64,000 nt of DNA. Origin: Edaphobacter lichenicola (GTDB lineage: Bacteria > Acidobacteriota > Terriglobia > Terriglobales > Acidobacteriaceae). Position 1 is the first letter of the stretch. Every line of letters begins with the position of its first letter. The notes beneath the pieces were generated by a model that was given only the letters and a program-made list of their open reading frames with translations, made no database searches and was not told the DNA's origin. The stretch covers positions 124,001 to 188,000 of the forward strand of contig NZ_JACHDY010000001.1 of the NCBI RefSeq assembly GCF_014201315.1, written 5' to 3'. This document shows positions 1-9,680 of the stretch, one piece after another. A program made the translations under genes and the position numbers.

Positions 1-3000
1 GAAAGAGCATTGAAGCAGGCGCTCGAATCCGTGTTTGCTCGACACGATGCGCTGCGCAGCACTATCAGTGAGGATGGCGAATCGATAATGATCGCTCCGG
101 CCTTTCACGGCGCTGTCGAACAGGTGGATCTTTCTTCTGCGGCAGATGCCTCTCGGGAGCAGACGGTGCACGAGGCGATTGAGAGGGAGGGGAGGATACC
201 CTTCTCGCTTACGGAGGGGCCGCTTGCACGCGCAACGATCTTTAAGATGTCCGCCGATGAAACTGTGCTGCTCTTTACGGGGCATCATATTGTTCTGGAT
301 GGATGGTCTGTGAACCAACTATTCGAAGAGATCAGCAAGTTCTACAGTGCGAAGGGGAGCGCGAGCGAAAAACTGCTTCCTCTGCTTCCGTTCAGTAGTT
401 ATGCGGTTCAGGAGCAGACCCGTCAGACGTCGGGTGAGTTTGCGGACAATGAAGCTTACTGGGTTAATAAGTTTTCCGGCCTGGCACCGGTGCTCGATCT
501 GCCGACCGACAGACCTCGCCCGGTGAATAAGACTTATCATGGAGCAACGTTGAAGGGCAGTCTTGGGCCCGCTCTGTATACGGATTTGAAGGGTGCAAGC
601 GCTCGGCTGGGTTGCACGCTTTATGTCACTCTGCTCTCGGGCTTTCAACTTTTGCTGCATCGTTTGACCCGTCAGCCGGAGGTAGTGGTTGGCATCTCTA
701 CGGCAGGGCAGGCTCTGTTTCAGAATGCTAGCCTCGTCGGACATTGCGTTCACTTTCTGCCGATGCTGAGCCAGTTGACAGAGGCGGAGACGGCGAAGAG
801 TCATCTTGCTGCGACTCGCAATGTGCTCTTCGATGCGTTCGATCATCAGGAGTTTACTTACGGCAGCCTGCTTCACAAGCTTTCGATTCCGCGAGATGCG
901 GGGCGGCTACCGCTGATCGAGGTTCAATTTAACCTTGAAAAGATCGGAGCACGTATTGGCTTTGATGGCCTGTCAGCGGAGATCAAGGCAAACCCGAAGC
1001 AGTTTGTAAATACCGATATGTTCCTGAATGTGATCGAGACCGAAGACGATCTCAAATTCGACTGCGACTTCAATACTGACCTCTTTGACGAAGAGACAGT
1101 TCGCCGCTGGATGCACCAGTATGCCAATCTGCTGAGTAGTGTTGTGCGGGATGCGACGTTGCGGGTGGATGAGCTTGAACTGCTGGACGAGAAAGACCAG
1201 CGGGAGATAGTGGAGGGTTGGAACCGGACCGAGGTGGAGTTCGGCCGCGAGTTTGTTCCGATCCATCGGATTGCGGAGTTGCGAGCCCAGAAACAAGCCG
1301 ATCAGGTAGTGGTAGAGTGCGGTTCGAAGAGATGGACGGGAAGGGAACTGGATCAATATTCGAATCGTGTTGCGCATCGATTGCAGCAAGAGGGGCTGAA
1401 GGCGGGAGATCTGGTTGGGCTCTGTGTAGAGCGGTCGGTGGAGATGCTTGGGGCGCTGCTTGGAGTATTAAAAGCCGGGGGGGCGTATGTGCCGCTGGAT
1501 CCGCGGCATCCAAAGGATCGGCTGGAGATGGTGCTCGAGGATGCGGGCGCTGCGTTGCTGCTAGTGGGAGGTTCGTTCTCTACCGCACAGCCGGGATTCA
1601 AAACCTCGGCGAAGGTAGTGGTACTGGATACGAAGATAGCCGAGGAGAGCGATGCGCCGCTTGAAGTGCCAGCTGCGGCGGATTCGCTGGCGTACGTCAT
1701 CTATACCTCTGGTACAACTGGCAGACCGAAGGGTGTAGCCGTTGAACAGGGCGCTCTGATGAACTTGTTGCAATCGATGGAGCGGGAGCCTGGCCTGAAT
1801 CGTGCGGATGTTCTGGTAGCGGTGACCACACTGGCCTTCGACATCGCGGGACTCGAATTGTTGTTGCCCTTGTTGACGGGAGCGCGATTGGTGATCGCGA
1901 ACGAAGAGGAGGTTGCGGACGGCTACCTGTTGCTGCAGCTGCTGCAACGTAGTAAAGCGACCGTGCTGCAGGCCACTCCCGGCACCTGGAGAATGCTGAT
2001 CGACGCGGGATGGAGCCGCGAGTTGCCGCTGAAGGTTCTTTGCGGTGGCGAAGCGCTGCCGCGAGACCTGGCGGATCAGTTGGTGGAGAGAAGCGAGCAG
2101 GTGTGGAACGTCTATGGGCCGACTGAGACGACCATCTGGTCATCCGCTACACGGGTCACCGCTGGCACGGGACCGTTACTGATTGGGCCTCCGATTGCGA
2201 ATACACAATTTTATGTGCTCGATCATCGGCTGCACCCGGTGCCCGTAGGAGTTGTGGGAGAACTGTACATAGGAGGCACGGGGCTGGCGCGTGGATATTG
2301 GAAGCGTCCCGATCTGACTGCCGAACGGTTCCTGCCTAATCCATTTGCCAAGGGGCGCGTTTACAAGACGGGAGATTTGGGTCGCTGGCATGTCAATGCG
2401 GAGGGACAAGGACAAGTAGAGTTGCTCGGCCGCACCGACTTCCAGGTCAAGATTCGCGGCTATCGAATTGAGTTGGGAGAGATTGAGGTTGCACTGAACA
2501 GGCACCCCGCAGTGCGCGAGGCTGTGGTGGTCGCGCATACGAGCAAGAGCGCCGGAGCAGCGATCACTCGGCTGGTGGCCTATGTCGATGCCGGCAACTC
2601 CGCTGAACACGCTACGGCGCTAACAGCAGATCTGCTCACGATGCTTGCTGGCACACTGCCGGAATACATGATTCCTGCGGCAATCTTGCCGCTGCCTCAG
2701 CTTCCACGATCTCCGAACGGAAAGATAGACCGCAAGAGACTGCCGGATGCGGAGACTTTTCTGAAGGCAGGTCTTCACTCTGCGCAGCGGCCTTTCACTG
2801 CCCCTGCGACGGCAGAACAAAAGAAACTCGCGGAGATTTGGGCTGAGGTGCTTATGCTTGACCGCGTTAGCATTACAGATAGTATCTTTGAGCTTGGCGC
2901 GGACTCGTTGCTCATCTTCCGAATCGCCGCACGCTCGCAGAAGGAAGGTTTGAACGTAACGGCAGCGCAGATATTCAAGCATCGGACGATTCTGGCATTG

Positions 3001-3114
3001 TCCGATAGGTTGGGGGAGCAAGCGGAGACAAGATCCAACACGATCAAAGCAGCGCCGCGAATTACTGTCGCTCCGCGAAAGACTTATCGTGGTGAGAGTG
3101 GGACGCGCGGATGA
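1..3114 (+). CDS. Nonribosomal peptide synthetase, C-A-PCP module (5' truncated by window edge)
   Basis: One elongation module that condenses an upstream peptidyl chain with an amino acid it activates. The reading frame is open from base 1 and begins inside condensation motif C1 (HDALRST), so the true start lies outside the window. The condensation domain has HHIVLDG (visible residues about 92-98). The adenylation domain has YTSGTTGRPKG (about 565), FDIAG, YGPTETT (about 700), YKTGDLGRW and NGKIDRKRL. The carrier domain has LGADSLL, with the phosphopantetheine serine near residue 966. Reading the specificity pocket by eye against GrsA gives D-I-L-Q-C-G-V-I-W, close to codes known for glycine; this is a prediction only. 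The stop overlaps the next gene's start (ATGA), so the two are translationally coupled. Family assignment is certain; the product is unknown. Confidence 0.96.
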   Translation, partial: ERALKQALESVFARHDALRSTISEDGESIMIAPAFHGAVEQVDLSSAADASREQTVHEAIEREGRIPFSLTEGPLARATIFKMSADETVLLFTGHHIVLDGWSVNQLFEEISKFYSAKGSASEKLLPLLPFSSYAVQEQTRQTSGEFADNEAYWVNKFSGLAPVLDLPTDRPRPVNKTYHGATLKGSLGPALYTDLKGASARLGCTLYVTLLSGFQLLLHRLTRQPEVVVGISTAGQALFQNASLVGHCVHFLPMLSQLTEAETAKSHLAATRNVLFDAFDHQEFTYGSLLHKLSIPRDAGRLPLIEVQFNLEKIGARIGFDGLSAEIKANPKQFVNTDMFLNVIETEDDLKFDCDFNTDLFDEETVRRWMHQYANLLSSVVRDATLRVDELELLDEKDQREIVEGWNRTEVEFGREFVPIHRIAELRAQKQADQVVVECGSKRWTGRELDQYSNRVAHRLQQEGLKAGDLVGLCVERSVEMLGALLGVLKAGGAYVPLDPRHPKDRLEMVLEDAGAALLLVGGSFSTAQPGFKTSAKVVVLDTKIAEESDAPLEVPAAADSLAYVIYTSGTTGRPKGVAVEQGALMNLLQSMEREPGLNRADVLVAVTTLAFDIAGLELLLPLLTGARLVIANEEEVADGYLLLQLLQRSKATVLQATPGTWRMLIDAGWSRELPLKVLCGGEALPRDLADQLVERSEQVWNVYGPTETTIWSSATRVTAGTGPLLIGPPIANTQFYVLDHRLHPVPVGVVGELYIGGTGLARGYWKRPDLTAERFLPNPFAKGRVYKTGDLGRWHVNAEGQGQVELLGRTDFQVKIRGYRIELGEIEVALNRHPAVREAVVVAHTSKSAGAAITRLVAYVDAGNSAEHATALTADLLTMLAGTLPEYMIPAAILPLPQLPRSPNGKIDRKRLPDAETFLKAGLHSAQRPFTAPATAEQKKLAEIWAEVLMLDRVSITDSIFELGADSLLIFRIAARSQKEGLNVTAAQIFKHRTILALSDRLGEQAETRSNTIKAAPRITVAPRKTYRGESGTRG

Positions 3115-5726
3115 AGCAACATTTCCAATCTGCGACGGGGGTCACTACGAATACACCTGACGAAACGCCTGTCGTAAGCTCGACGGCGCCGCAGGCGGAC
3201 GAAGTATACGTCATGCCTGCTACGCAAGGACAGGTTCGCTTCTGGTCGCTGGATCAGATGCATCCCGGCAATCCCGCGTTGAATATGCCGCTGATGTGGC
3301 AGTGCCTTGGCGAATTGAATGTGGATCTGCTGGCGAAGGCTTTTACCCTGGCGGTACGACGACATGAGATGTTGCGAACGACTTTCGCGATGGTGGATGA
3401 AAGACTATCGCAGATCATCGGGGTACCCTACAGCGTTGCACTGCCGGTCAAGGATCTGCAGCACTTGCCCGACGCGGCGAACTCGCCTGAGGCAGGCAGA
3501 CTAATCCGTGAACACGCGGCTTACCGCATGGACTTGTTCAACGGACCGCTTCTTGCTCTCAAGCTGCTGAAGTTTGCTCCGCAGCATCATTTGCTGCTCG
3601 TCACGATGCACCACATCATTTGCGATGGCATCTCTCTTGGCATTCTGCTGCGCGACATTGCGGTCTTTTATGAAGCTCTGATGGAAGAGAAGGAACCTGT
3701 TCTGTCAGACCTGCCGATTCAGTTTGCTGACTTCGCTGTCTGGCAGGAGGAGTGGCGAAAGAGTGAAGCTGCAGAGATGTCGCTGAACTTCTGGCGAAAG
3801 ACTTTGGGGACAAACTTTGGGCGACTTGAACTTCCTCACGATGCGACCCCTGAAGGCCGGAGAGACGTCCGTACGGACTCCGAATCAGGAGACATCGAGA
3901 CGCTTCTCATTTCACCGGAGCTCACCGCGCTGGCTCACAAGTTCTGCAAAAATCAAAACGTAACGTTGAATATCCTGTTGTTCAGCATCTTCTGCGCTCT
4001 GTTGCACCGGATGACCGGGCAGCGGGATATTGTCATTGGATCTCCGTGCGCGAACCGGAACGAAGATACGGAAGAGCTGATCGGGCTCTTTATGAATATT
4101 CAGGTGCTTCGAGTGGGGATCGAACCACAGGAGACCTTTCGATCGCTGCTTACGAAGGTGCAGGACTGGACGCTGGGCGCATACGAAAATCAGGAGCTTC
4201 CGTTTGAAGAGCTGATCTACGACTCACATTTCTCGCACAACAATACTTCGTTTGAAATCCCGATCTTCTTTTTGTATCAGAAGTCTTTTATGGTGATCCA
4301 GCGGGTTGCCGGACTTGAGATCACACCACTGAGGTCGATGAGTCCAGGGGCCGTCTTCGAGTGGATGTTCGCCATCGTCGACCGGCCGGAAGAAGGGCCG
4401 CGGCTGCAGCTTGAATACAATCCGAACTATTTTCGCCCAGGGACTATTCAACGATATCTGAAGAGTTTCATAGCTCTGCTGGAGTCTGCTGTGCAGGAAT
4501 CATCGATCCAGTTGGAGAAGATGGCTCCGGCAGACGATTTCCTTCCTGCCAAACTTCCTGATACCCAGAGCCAAGGTGTGCCTCGCAGAAACATGCGGTC
4601 AGTCCATGAGAAGCAATTTGATGGTGGCGCCGCGATCATGGAGAAGTTGGACGAACAGGTTGCGACGATCAGTGATCCGATCGAGATTCAACTGCTCGAG
4701 CTCTGGCGTTCGATGCTGGGCGTCGAGGAGATATCGGCCGATACCAACGTGTTTTCGCTTGGAGTCAGTTCGCTTTCCATCCTTCGCCTGGTTACACGCA
4801 TGAACAGCCTGTATTCCATGGGGTTCGGCCTGGCCAGTCTGATCTCCGCACCGACGATCAAGATGGTTGCGGACCTCGTCCGCAGACGCTACGCGCCAAA
4901 CACGGTGACATCGCTGGTGCCGATTCAACCTGTAGGTACGAAGCGGCCTCTCTTTATTGTTCATGGGGCGGGAGGCAACGTAGTCAACTTCTATGGCATT
5001 TCGACAAGAATCGGTGCAGACCAACCAGTTTACGGAGTGCAGGCGCAGGCGCTTGAGCTAAATCAGCCTGCGCTGCTCCACCTCGAGGATATGGCCGCTC
5101 ACTACCTGAAAGAGATTCGACGGGTCCAGCCAAAGGGGCCTTATCATCTGCTCGGTTACTCCTTCGGTGGAATCATGGTACTCGAGATGGCCCATCAACT
5201 CCTAGCGGCGGGCGAAACAATTGGCCTGCTGGGGATGCTTGATTCGCGAGCAAGAGATTACATCCAAGGATTGTCCGCCGAACCATCCTCAAGCAATGGG
5301 CCGGGCCAACCCGCCGGTCTTGTTGGTTTTTTTCACAGTCAAAGAGGGCATGGGGGCGCCAAAGGGTGGTGGGATTTTTTTCTCAAAGATTTTACGGAAC
5401 GTAGAGTGCGCTACACCATTACGATCGCCGCACGAATGTTCTCAACATTGCCAGCTTTTCTTAAGAATACTCACGAGATTAACGCAGTAGCTGCACGAAA
5501 CTATAGAGTGAAATCAGTCTCACAAAAGTTGACTCTTTTTCGGGCCGCGAAGCAGGCGGATAGCAGCATTCCTTCTGACAACGGCTGGTCGCCAATCTTC
5601 AAAGGCGGCGTCGAAGTTCATGAGGTTCCCGGCGATCACTGGCAGGTTCTATCTGTACCTGGAATCGATGTGTTAGCGAAGTCGATCCATGGGTGCCTGA
5701 GTCGATTTGATGAACCAACAGGGTAG
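3111..5726 (+). CDS. NRPS termination module, C-PCP-TE without adenylation domain
   Basis: Final unit of the assembly line. The condensation domain spans about residues 35-480, with an intact HHIICDG motif near 167. A carrier domain follows at about 528-595 (LGVSSLS, serine near 551). A type I thioesterase fills about 608-865, with nucleophile motif GYSFGG near 681, an aspartate in GMLDSRA and a histidine in PGDHW. No adenylation core motifs (YTSGTTG, YGPTE, TGD) are present between the condensation and carrier domains. The carrier must therefore be charged in trans, be skipped, or receive an unusual acceptor. The start codon overlaps the previous stop by ATGA. The thioesterase should release the product by hydrolysis or cyclisation. 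Domain calls are secure; the loading mechanism is inference. Confidence 0.95.
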   Translation: MKQHFQSATGVTTNTPDETPVVSSTAPQADEVYVMPATQGQVRFWSLDQMHPGNPALNMPLMWQCLGELNVDLLAKAFTLAVRRHEMLRTTFAMVDERLSQIIGVPYSVALPVKDLQHLPDAANSPEAGRLIREHAAYRMDLFNGPLLALKLLKFAPQHHLLLVTMHHIICDGISLGILLRDIAVFYEALMEEKEPVLSDLPIQFADFAVWQEEWRKSEAAEMSLNFWRKTLGTNFGRLELPHDATPEGRRDVRTDSESGDIETLLISPELTALAHKFCKNQNVTLNILLFSIFCALLHRMTGQRDIVIGSPCANRNEDTEELIGLFMNIQVLRVGIEPQETFRSLLTKVQDWTLGAYENQELPFEELIYDSHFSHNNTSFEIPIFFLYQKSFMVIQRVAGLEITPLRSMSPGAVFEWMFAIVDRPEEGPRLQLEYNPNYFRPGTIQRYLKSFIALLESAVQESSIQLEKMAPADDFLPAKLPDTQSQGVPRRNMRSVHEKQFDGGAAIMEKLDEQVATISDPIEIQLLELWRSMLGVEEISADTNVFSLGVSSLSILRLVTRMNSLYSMGFGLASLISAPTIKMVADLVRRRYAPNTVTSLVPIQPVGTKRPLFIVHGAGGNVVNFYGISTRIGADQPVYGVQAQALELNQPALLHLEDMAAHYLKEIRRVQPKGPYHLLGYSFGGIMVLEMAHQLLAAGETIGLLGMLDSRARDYIQGLSAEPSSSNGPGQPAGLVGFFHSQRGHGGAKGWWDFFLKDFTERRVRYTITIAARMFSTLPAFLKNTHEINAVAARNYRVKSVSQKLTLFRAAKQADSSIPSDNGWSPIFKGGVEVHEVPGDHWQVLSVPGIDVLAKSIHGCLSRFDEPTG

Positions 5727-5748
5727 AAGTGCCCGTCTGCAGGGTGCT

Positions 5749-7224
5749 CTATTGAAGCAGGTGCGGCGGCTTCAGAGCTGTCTCGACTGAGGCTGCTTTA
5801 GACTCTGGACTCCAATGCTCTATCTTGACTTCGCGAAACGGACTCGACGTTCCCGATTCGAGCAGAGGCGGTTTTGTTTCTCGAATGGTCTGATCGAAGA
5901 AGGCCAGTACGTAGGCGCGGACGATAGTTTCTATACGCGCCGGCGAAATATGGTCGGGTTGTGTCCATCTGCGCCACGGACTAACAAGAGGATGATCTGT
6001 AAAGTCCATATGTGCGGTGTTGCTGATGGACACCTTATACCCGCCAAACTGCCTGAGACTTGTATCGACCTCGTTGCGATCGGTTGCGTTTAGTTCCGCT
6101 TCGGCGTGTGCGGCAGCCCCCATCGTTCCTGGATCTGGTGGGAGCGAGCCGCCTGCTGCTACTCCGTAAAGGAACATCGTCGGCTGGTTGGCCGGGCGCT
6201 GGCGGAGATCTCCGAATGTCCACCCGTCCATATTTACTGCGGATTGGATTCGGGCGTCTACGGAACACATCTGCACGGCTGCAGCACCGCCGAAGGAATG
6301 GCCTAAGGCGCCGGCTCGCTGAGTATCGAGTCGACCATACCAAGGGCTCTTTTGATCTAGATTGTCGCTCTGCAGCGTGTTGAGGATAAAGACCTCGTCG
6401 GCCACCCATTTATTTAGCTCTTTATTCCACGTCTCGGTAATTTCACCAACCGAATGAAGATTGGTATCAATTGGGTCGCTTCCATCGATGTCATCGACGA
6501 TACGATCTCCGGGCAACTCAACTCTGCTGGAGTTGTAGGTGTGATCAATTGAGGCGACTACATAGCCATGACTGGCAAGGTCCTCGGTCAGAAACGTATC
6601 CTGTGTTCGTCTTCCTGCCCAGCCATGGTTGAACAGCAAGACGGGAAACGGGCCGCCCTGAGCTGCCACGGGGGCATCTTCTCTGGAGTTAGTCCAAAGG
6701 ACGCTTCGATAAGAGGTGAGTGGAATTGTCTCGGACTTCCTCTCGTAGGCTGCCAGATGATTGTTCGACGGATCGGCTGGGTACCATAGCTGCACCACTA
6801 ATTCTCTGGCGGTTCCGGGTTTCTCTGCTTTGTCCTCCGTGCGACTCGAATCTTTTAGATAAATGATCCGTGTTCCTACGGGATAGGGCCCCGTTGGTTT
6901 AGGAAGAGTAAACATGGGCACGATCAGGAGGAGACCGAACGTAGTGACGGAAAGCAGCGCGACAGCAATGGCCACGGGGTTTCTCATCGATGGATAGCGT
7001 GAAGCTCGACGAGATGCTGGTATCAGTAGCCAGGCCACGAGCAGGACGAGACCCGCCAGGGCTGGGAACATCTGCCAATGTGTTCCTTCATGGAGGACAT
7101 GCCAGATCGCGACGAGGACTCCGAGCACCGCAAAGGTCCTCGACCAACTTGCGGCGGATTTCGTCATCTGCGCCGCGGCGGCAGCAATCAGGGTCGCAAT
7201 TAAAATAACTTCGAATAGTCGCAT
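5749..7224 (-). CDS. Membrane-anchored alpha/beta hydrolase, PAF-acetylhydrolase/dienelactone-hydrolase-like
   Basis: Serine hydrolase of the platelet-activating-factor acetylhydrolase / dienelactone hydrolase group. The first ~110 residues hold about four hydrophobic helices, then a catalytic domain with an oxyanion-type segment (LLFNHGWAGRR), nucleophile elbow GHSFGG, and an acid/histidine region near the end (NTAHMDFTDH). It probably cleaves an ester or small lipid at the cytoplasmic membrane; the substrate cannot be read from sequence. The ATG at 7224 is preferred because AGG lies just upstream; a GTG at 7254 would add 10 residues but has no ribosome-binding site. It is convergent with the NRPS, with 22 bp between the stops. 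A role in processing the peptide product is possible but only positional. Confidence 0.85.
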   Translation of the reverse strand: MRLFEVILIATLIAAAAAQMTKSAASWSRTFAVLGVLVAIWHVLHEGTHWQMFPALAGLVLLVAWLLIPASRRASRYPSMRNPVAIAVALLSVTTFGLLLIVPMFTLPKPTGPYPVGTRIIYLKDSSRTEDKAEKPGTARELVVQLWYPADPSNNHLAAYERKSETIPLTSYRSVLWTNSREDAPVAAQGGPFPVLLFNHGWAGRRTQDTFLTEDLASHGYVVASIDHTYNSSRVELPGDRIVDDIDGSDPIDTNLHSVGEITETWNKELNKWVADEVFILNTLQSDNLDQKSPWYGRLDTQRAGALGHSFGGAAAVQMCSVDARIQSAVNMDGWTFGDLRQRPANQPTMFLYGVAAGGSLPPDPGTMGAAAHAEAELNATDRNEVDTSLRQFGGYKVSISNTAHMDFTDHPLVSPWRRWTQPDHISPARIETIVRAYVLAFFDQTIRETKPPLLESGTSSPFREVKIEHWSPESKAASVETALKPPHLLQ

Positions 7225-7474
7225 AACCTGTCGAGAATACTCATCCGGCGACACGATGGAGCAGCTCGGATAACTCCTGAATCGAACTCGAGTGCTACCA
7301 GCCGGCTGAAGCCAATCACAATAGTGGCAGGTCGAAGCTCAGAACGATCTTCTATTAAATTGGGAAATGCATAGTGCAAACCACGTTGACTTAGGATCTT
7401 CTATCCGTCCCGAAGTACGTTCTTTAGAGATATCCAACAATAAAAACCACGCCTGTTAAGTTACTCGGATGCAT

Positions 7475-8389
7475 TTAAGAAGACTTTCTCAAGGAAGACA
7501 GCTTATGCAAGGCGGCCTTTGCAGCAGCTGCAGCAGCCACGGAGTGAGATTTGAGGTAGTCCATGGTAGGAGATTGGCCGGGCGGCCGCGGAGTCAGACC
7601 GAGCGTTCGAAGAGCGTGGTTTGCGCGGTAGGTGTTCGCGCGAAGGGTGTCTTTAAACTGAACGTTGACATTGAGCGAAACAGAGACGTTGTCGTCGTTT
7701 TCGACCCAGTGAGGACAGTTCACCGGAATGTGCACACCGTTTCCGGGGCGCAATTTATACGAAGTAGCGCGGGCCTGAAATTGTGGTTTGTAGACAGGGG
7801 CGTTGTTATCCACCGTCCAGAAGCGTTCGATCTCCTCTTCAGGAAGAACCTCTCGATCCGCACGATCGAAGATGTGAATTGTCTTTGTTCCTTTGATCTG
7901 GAGCAGGAAGCTACACTCTCGATCGATGTGGTAGGTTGCGATGCGCTTCGGAGAGGTGACGAAGATCAGCGCATCTTCACGGAGAATTCGAGACTTCAGA
8001 TCCTGATCAATTTTTGATTTGATCTTTTCCCACCCACTGCCTAGAAATATCTTGTATTTTGGGTCTTTCTGAACGTCTTTGAATAAGAGCCAGGCTCCAC
8101 AGGTCTCGATACGTTCCATGGTCTCGACGACTGAGAACTGTTTTGCAGGCATCTGATCCCATCGTTGGTCGACCCGGATATTACCGGCATCGTAGTAGAT
8201 GCCTCCTGGTCTGTCCCTTTTCGTGCGATCCGCTAGCTCCATGAGCTCGGGAATCTGCAATAACGGATGTTCCGCAAGCGAATGAGTGATCTCGAAGTGC
8301 TCGCGATCAAATCCGCGGCTCAGCTGATCCGGGTCGGTTGTAATCCAGCACTCTTCAAGAAGGTCGTTCGAGATGGTTTGAGTTGACAT
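7475..8389 (-). CDS. Cupin-like / JmjC-type protein
   Basis: About 304 residues. The central-to-C-terminal part is a cupin-like (JmjC-related) double-stranded beta-helix. It shows a YHIDRE segment supplying an H-x-D pair, the LLQIKGTKTIHIF strand typical of the family, and a distal histidine in PVNCPHWVEN. This is the Fe(II)/2-oxoglutarate ligand arrangement, so hydroxylation of a protein, peptide or small molecule is plausible. The ATG at 8389 is chosen because GGAG sits 12 nt upstream; the frame is open 63 codons further upstream but that part has no family similarity. The C terminus is Ala-rich. Proximity to the NRPS makes a tailoring role conceivable, though the gene is separated from it by the hydrolase. 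Confidence 0.8.
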   Translation of the reverse strand: MSTQTISNDLLEECWITTDPDQLSRGFDREHFEITHSLAEHPLLQIPELMELADRTKRDRPGGIYYDAGNIRVDQRWDQMPAKQFSVVETMERIETCGAWLLFKDVQKDPKYKIFLGSGWEKIKSKIDQDLKSRILREDALIFVTSPKRIATYHIDRECSFLLQIKGTKTIHIFDRADREVLPEEEIERFWTVDNNAPVYKPQFQARATSYKLRPGNGVHIPVNCPHWVENDDNVSVSLNVNVQFKDTLRANTYRANHALRTLGLTPRPPGQSPTMDYLKSHSVAAAAAAKAALHKLSSLRKSS

Positions 8390-9054
8390 AGCTAACACGT
8401 GCTCCCAGGCCAGAAATTTCACGCAAAGTCTATTCTCTAGATTTGCGTCCGCACAATGAAAATGTAAGTTCAGTCTCAGTAACTTACCAAAGTAATTTCC
8501 GAAAACTTCAAACCTTGCATCGGTCTGTCTGCCGAGATCTCTGGGGTACAGGGTATAGCTTTTTCTCAGGAGAATCACTCAAAATCTTCAATTGACCCGA
8601 GGTTTATGAGGACTGGTACCGGACTTGTTCGAGTTAATTCCAGCCAGGAACTTCAGGTTGGCCGCAAATCTCTCTGGAACAACTCGGGAATAGACATTAG
8701 ACCATCCTTGCGTTGCTGGAGACCGAAATGTGGATCGTACGACTGGGTGCGAGGTCGGCGACCCGTGGGGTCGGATGATGTTTACTCGTTGCGATGACAC
8801 CGCGTTCCGATGACTGCGAGTCGGCTTTGGTCTAAGAGACCGGCGAGAAATGGCAGCATCGACTCTCCTCTCGAACCTCAACCGGCACCGAGCCAGCTTC
8901 GTGAAAGGCTCTTCAAGAGTGCGAATAGAAACACGGTGGAGAGCAACGTGCCGCACAACAAACAACAGCAAAGTCAAAGACGTTGATTGAGGAAAAAACA
9001 CGTTGACACCAGTGACCTGCTCATAGAAAGCCGACATATCGGTGCCAATCGTGA
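8390..9054. other. 665-bp region without a convincing gene
   Basis: Both strands have open frames of up to about 150 codons here, but none has a ribosome-binding site plus recognisable protein sequence. A plus-strand ATG at 8728 reads MWIVRL before turning into unrecognisable sequence. It is reminiscent of the N terminus of RND-type permeases but too short to call. The stretch may be decayed coding DNA and holds the upstream control region of the cupin-like gene. Confidence 0.5.
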
Positions 9055-9614
9055 TTAGAGACTGCGAAGGGCAGTCATGAAATTTTCGATCTTGCGGGTC
9101 GGCGAGGTTTTGCCGGATTTGAGGTTGCGCTCAATGCATAATCCGGAGAAGAAGGACAGCACCATCTCCGTAATGGCAGAAGGAGCCATCCTGGGCTTTT
9201 CTGCCTCGATATTCATGGCGAGAAGGCGCTCTAACAGGGCTCGATTCTCAGCCACGGCACCGTAAGCTTCATCCGGAAGGATAGCGAACTCCCTCATAGA
9301 GTTGACGGAAAAACATCCCTGCCGGTCCCCCTTGTTGAGGGGCCATTCTTGAGAAAAGTCTCGACGTTCTTCCAGCCAAGAGGCTCCTTGGTGAGAAGCC
9401 CTCTCTTCTCCTGGCTTTCGAGGTAGTGCCGAAGGCACGCCACAAAAAGATCTTCCTTGTCTCGGAACTCGGTGTACAGCACTGACTTGTTCACGCCTGT
9501 GGCTCGTTCCAATTCCTGGAGGCTCGTGTCCGCAAACCCGTACTTCCAGAAGACGGTCATAGCCTTCTCCAGCACTTCCTCTCGGCTAAAGCTCTTCGGG
9601 CGTCCCATAGACAT
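9055..9614 (-). pseudogene. TetR/AcrR-family regulator, frameshifted
   Basis: The N-terminal half (from ATG 9614, or MGRPKSF at 9608) is a complete TetR helix-turn-helix: FSREEVLEKAMTVF, then TSLQELERATGVNKSVLYTEF. The C-terminal half continues in another frame (GCFSVNSMREFAILPD, then AVAENRALLERLL to the stop at 9055), as expected for TetR proteins of the GCFLVN group. The two frames overlap around 9330-9350, where runs of C4 and G5 occur, so a single-base indel explains the break. Either the gene is recently inactivated or the assembly has an error. It diverges from the Old Yellow Enzyme gene, the classical NemR/NemA layout, and would repress it through the paired palindromes between them. 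Confidence 0.8.
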
Positions 9615-9627
9615 ATTATTCGATAAA

Positions 9628-9641
9628 GAACTAAATAGTTC
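9628..9641. promoter_or_regulatory. Operator-like palindrome, copy 1 (GAACTAAATAGTTC)
   Basis: Perfect GAACT/AGTTC arms around AAAT, 14 nt upstream of the TetR start. A near-identical palindrome occurs 53 bp away. Typical size and position for a TetR-family autoregulatory operator. Confidence 0.65.
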
Positions 9642-9680
9642 AATATCTCTGCATCCTCGCTACGCCCCCATCATCGTATA

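Noticed and set aside
8728..8797. ATG reading MWIVRL, like the N terminus of RND efflux permeases
   Set aside because: Similarity covers about six residues only and then is lost; too little to call a pseudogene.
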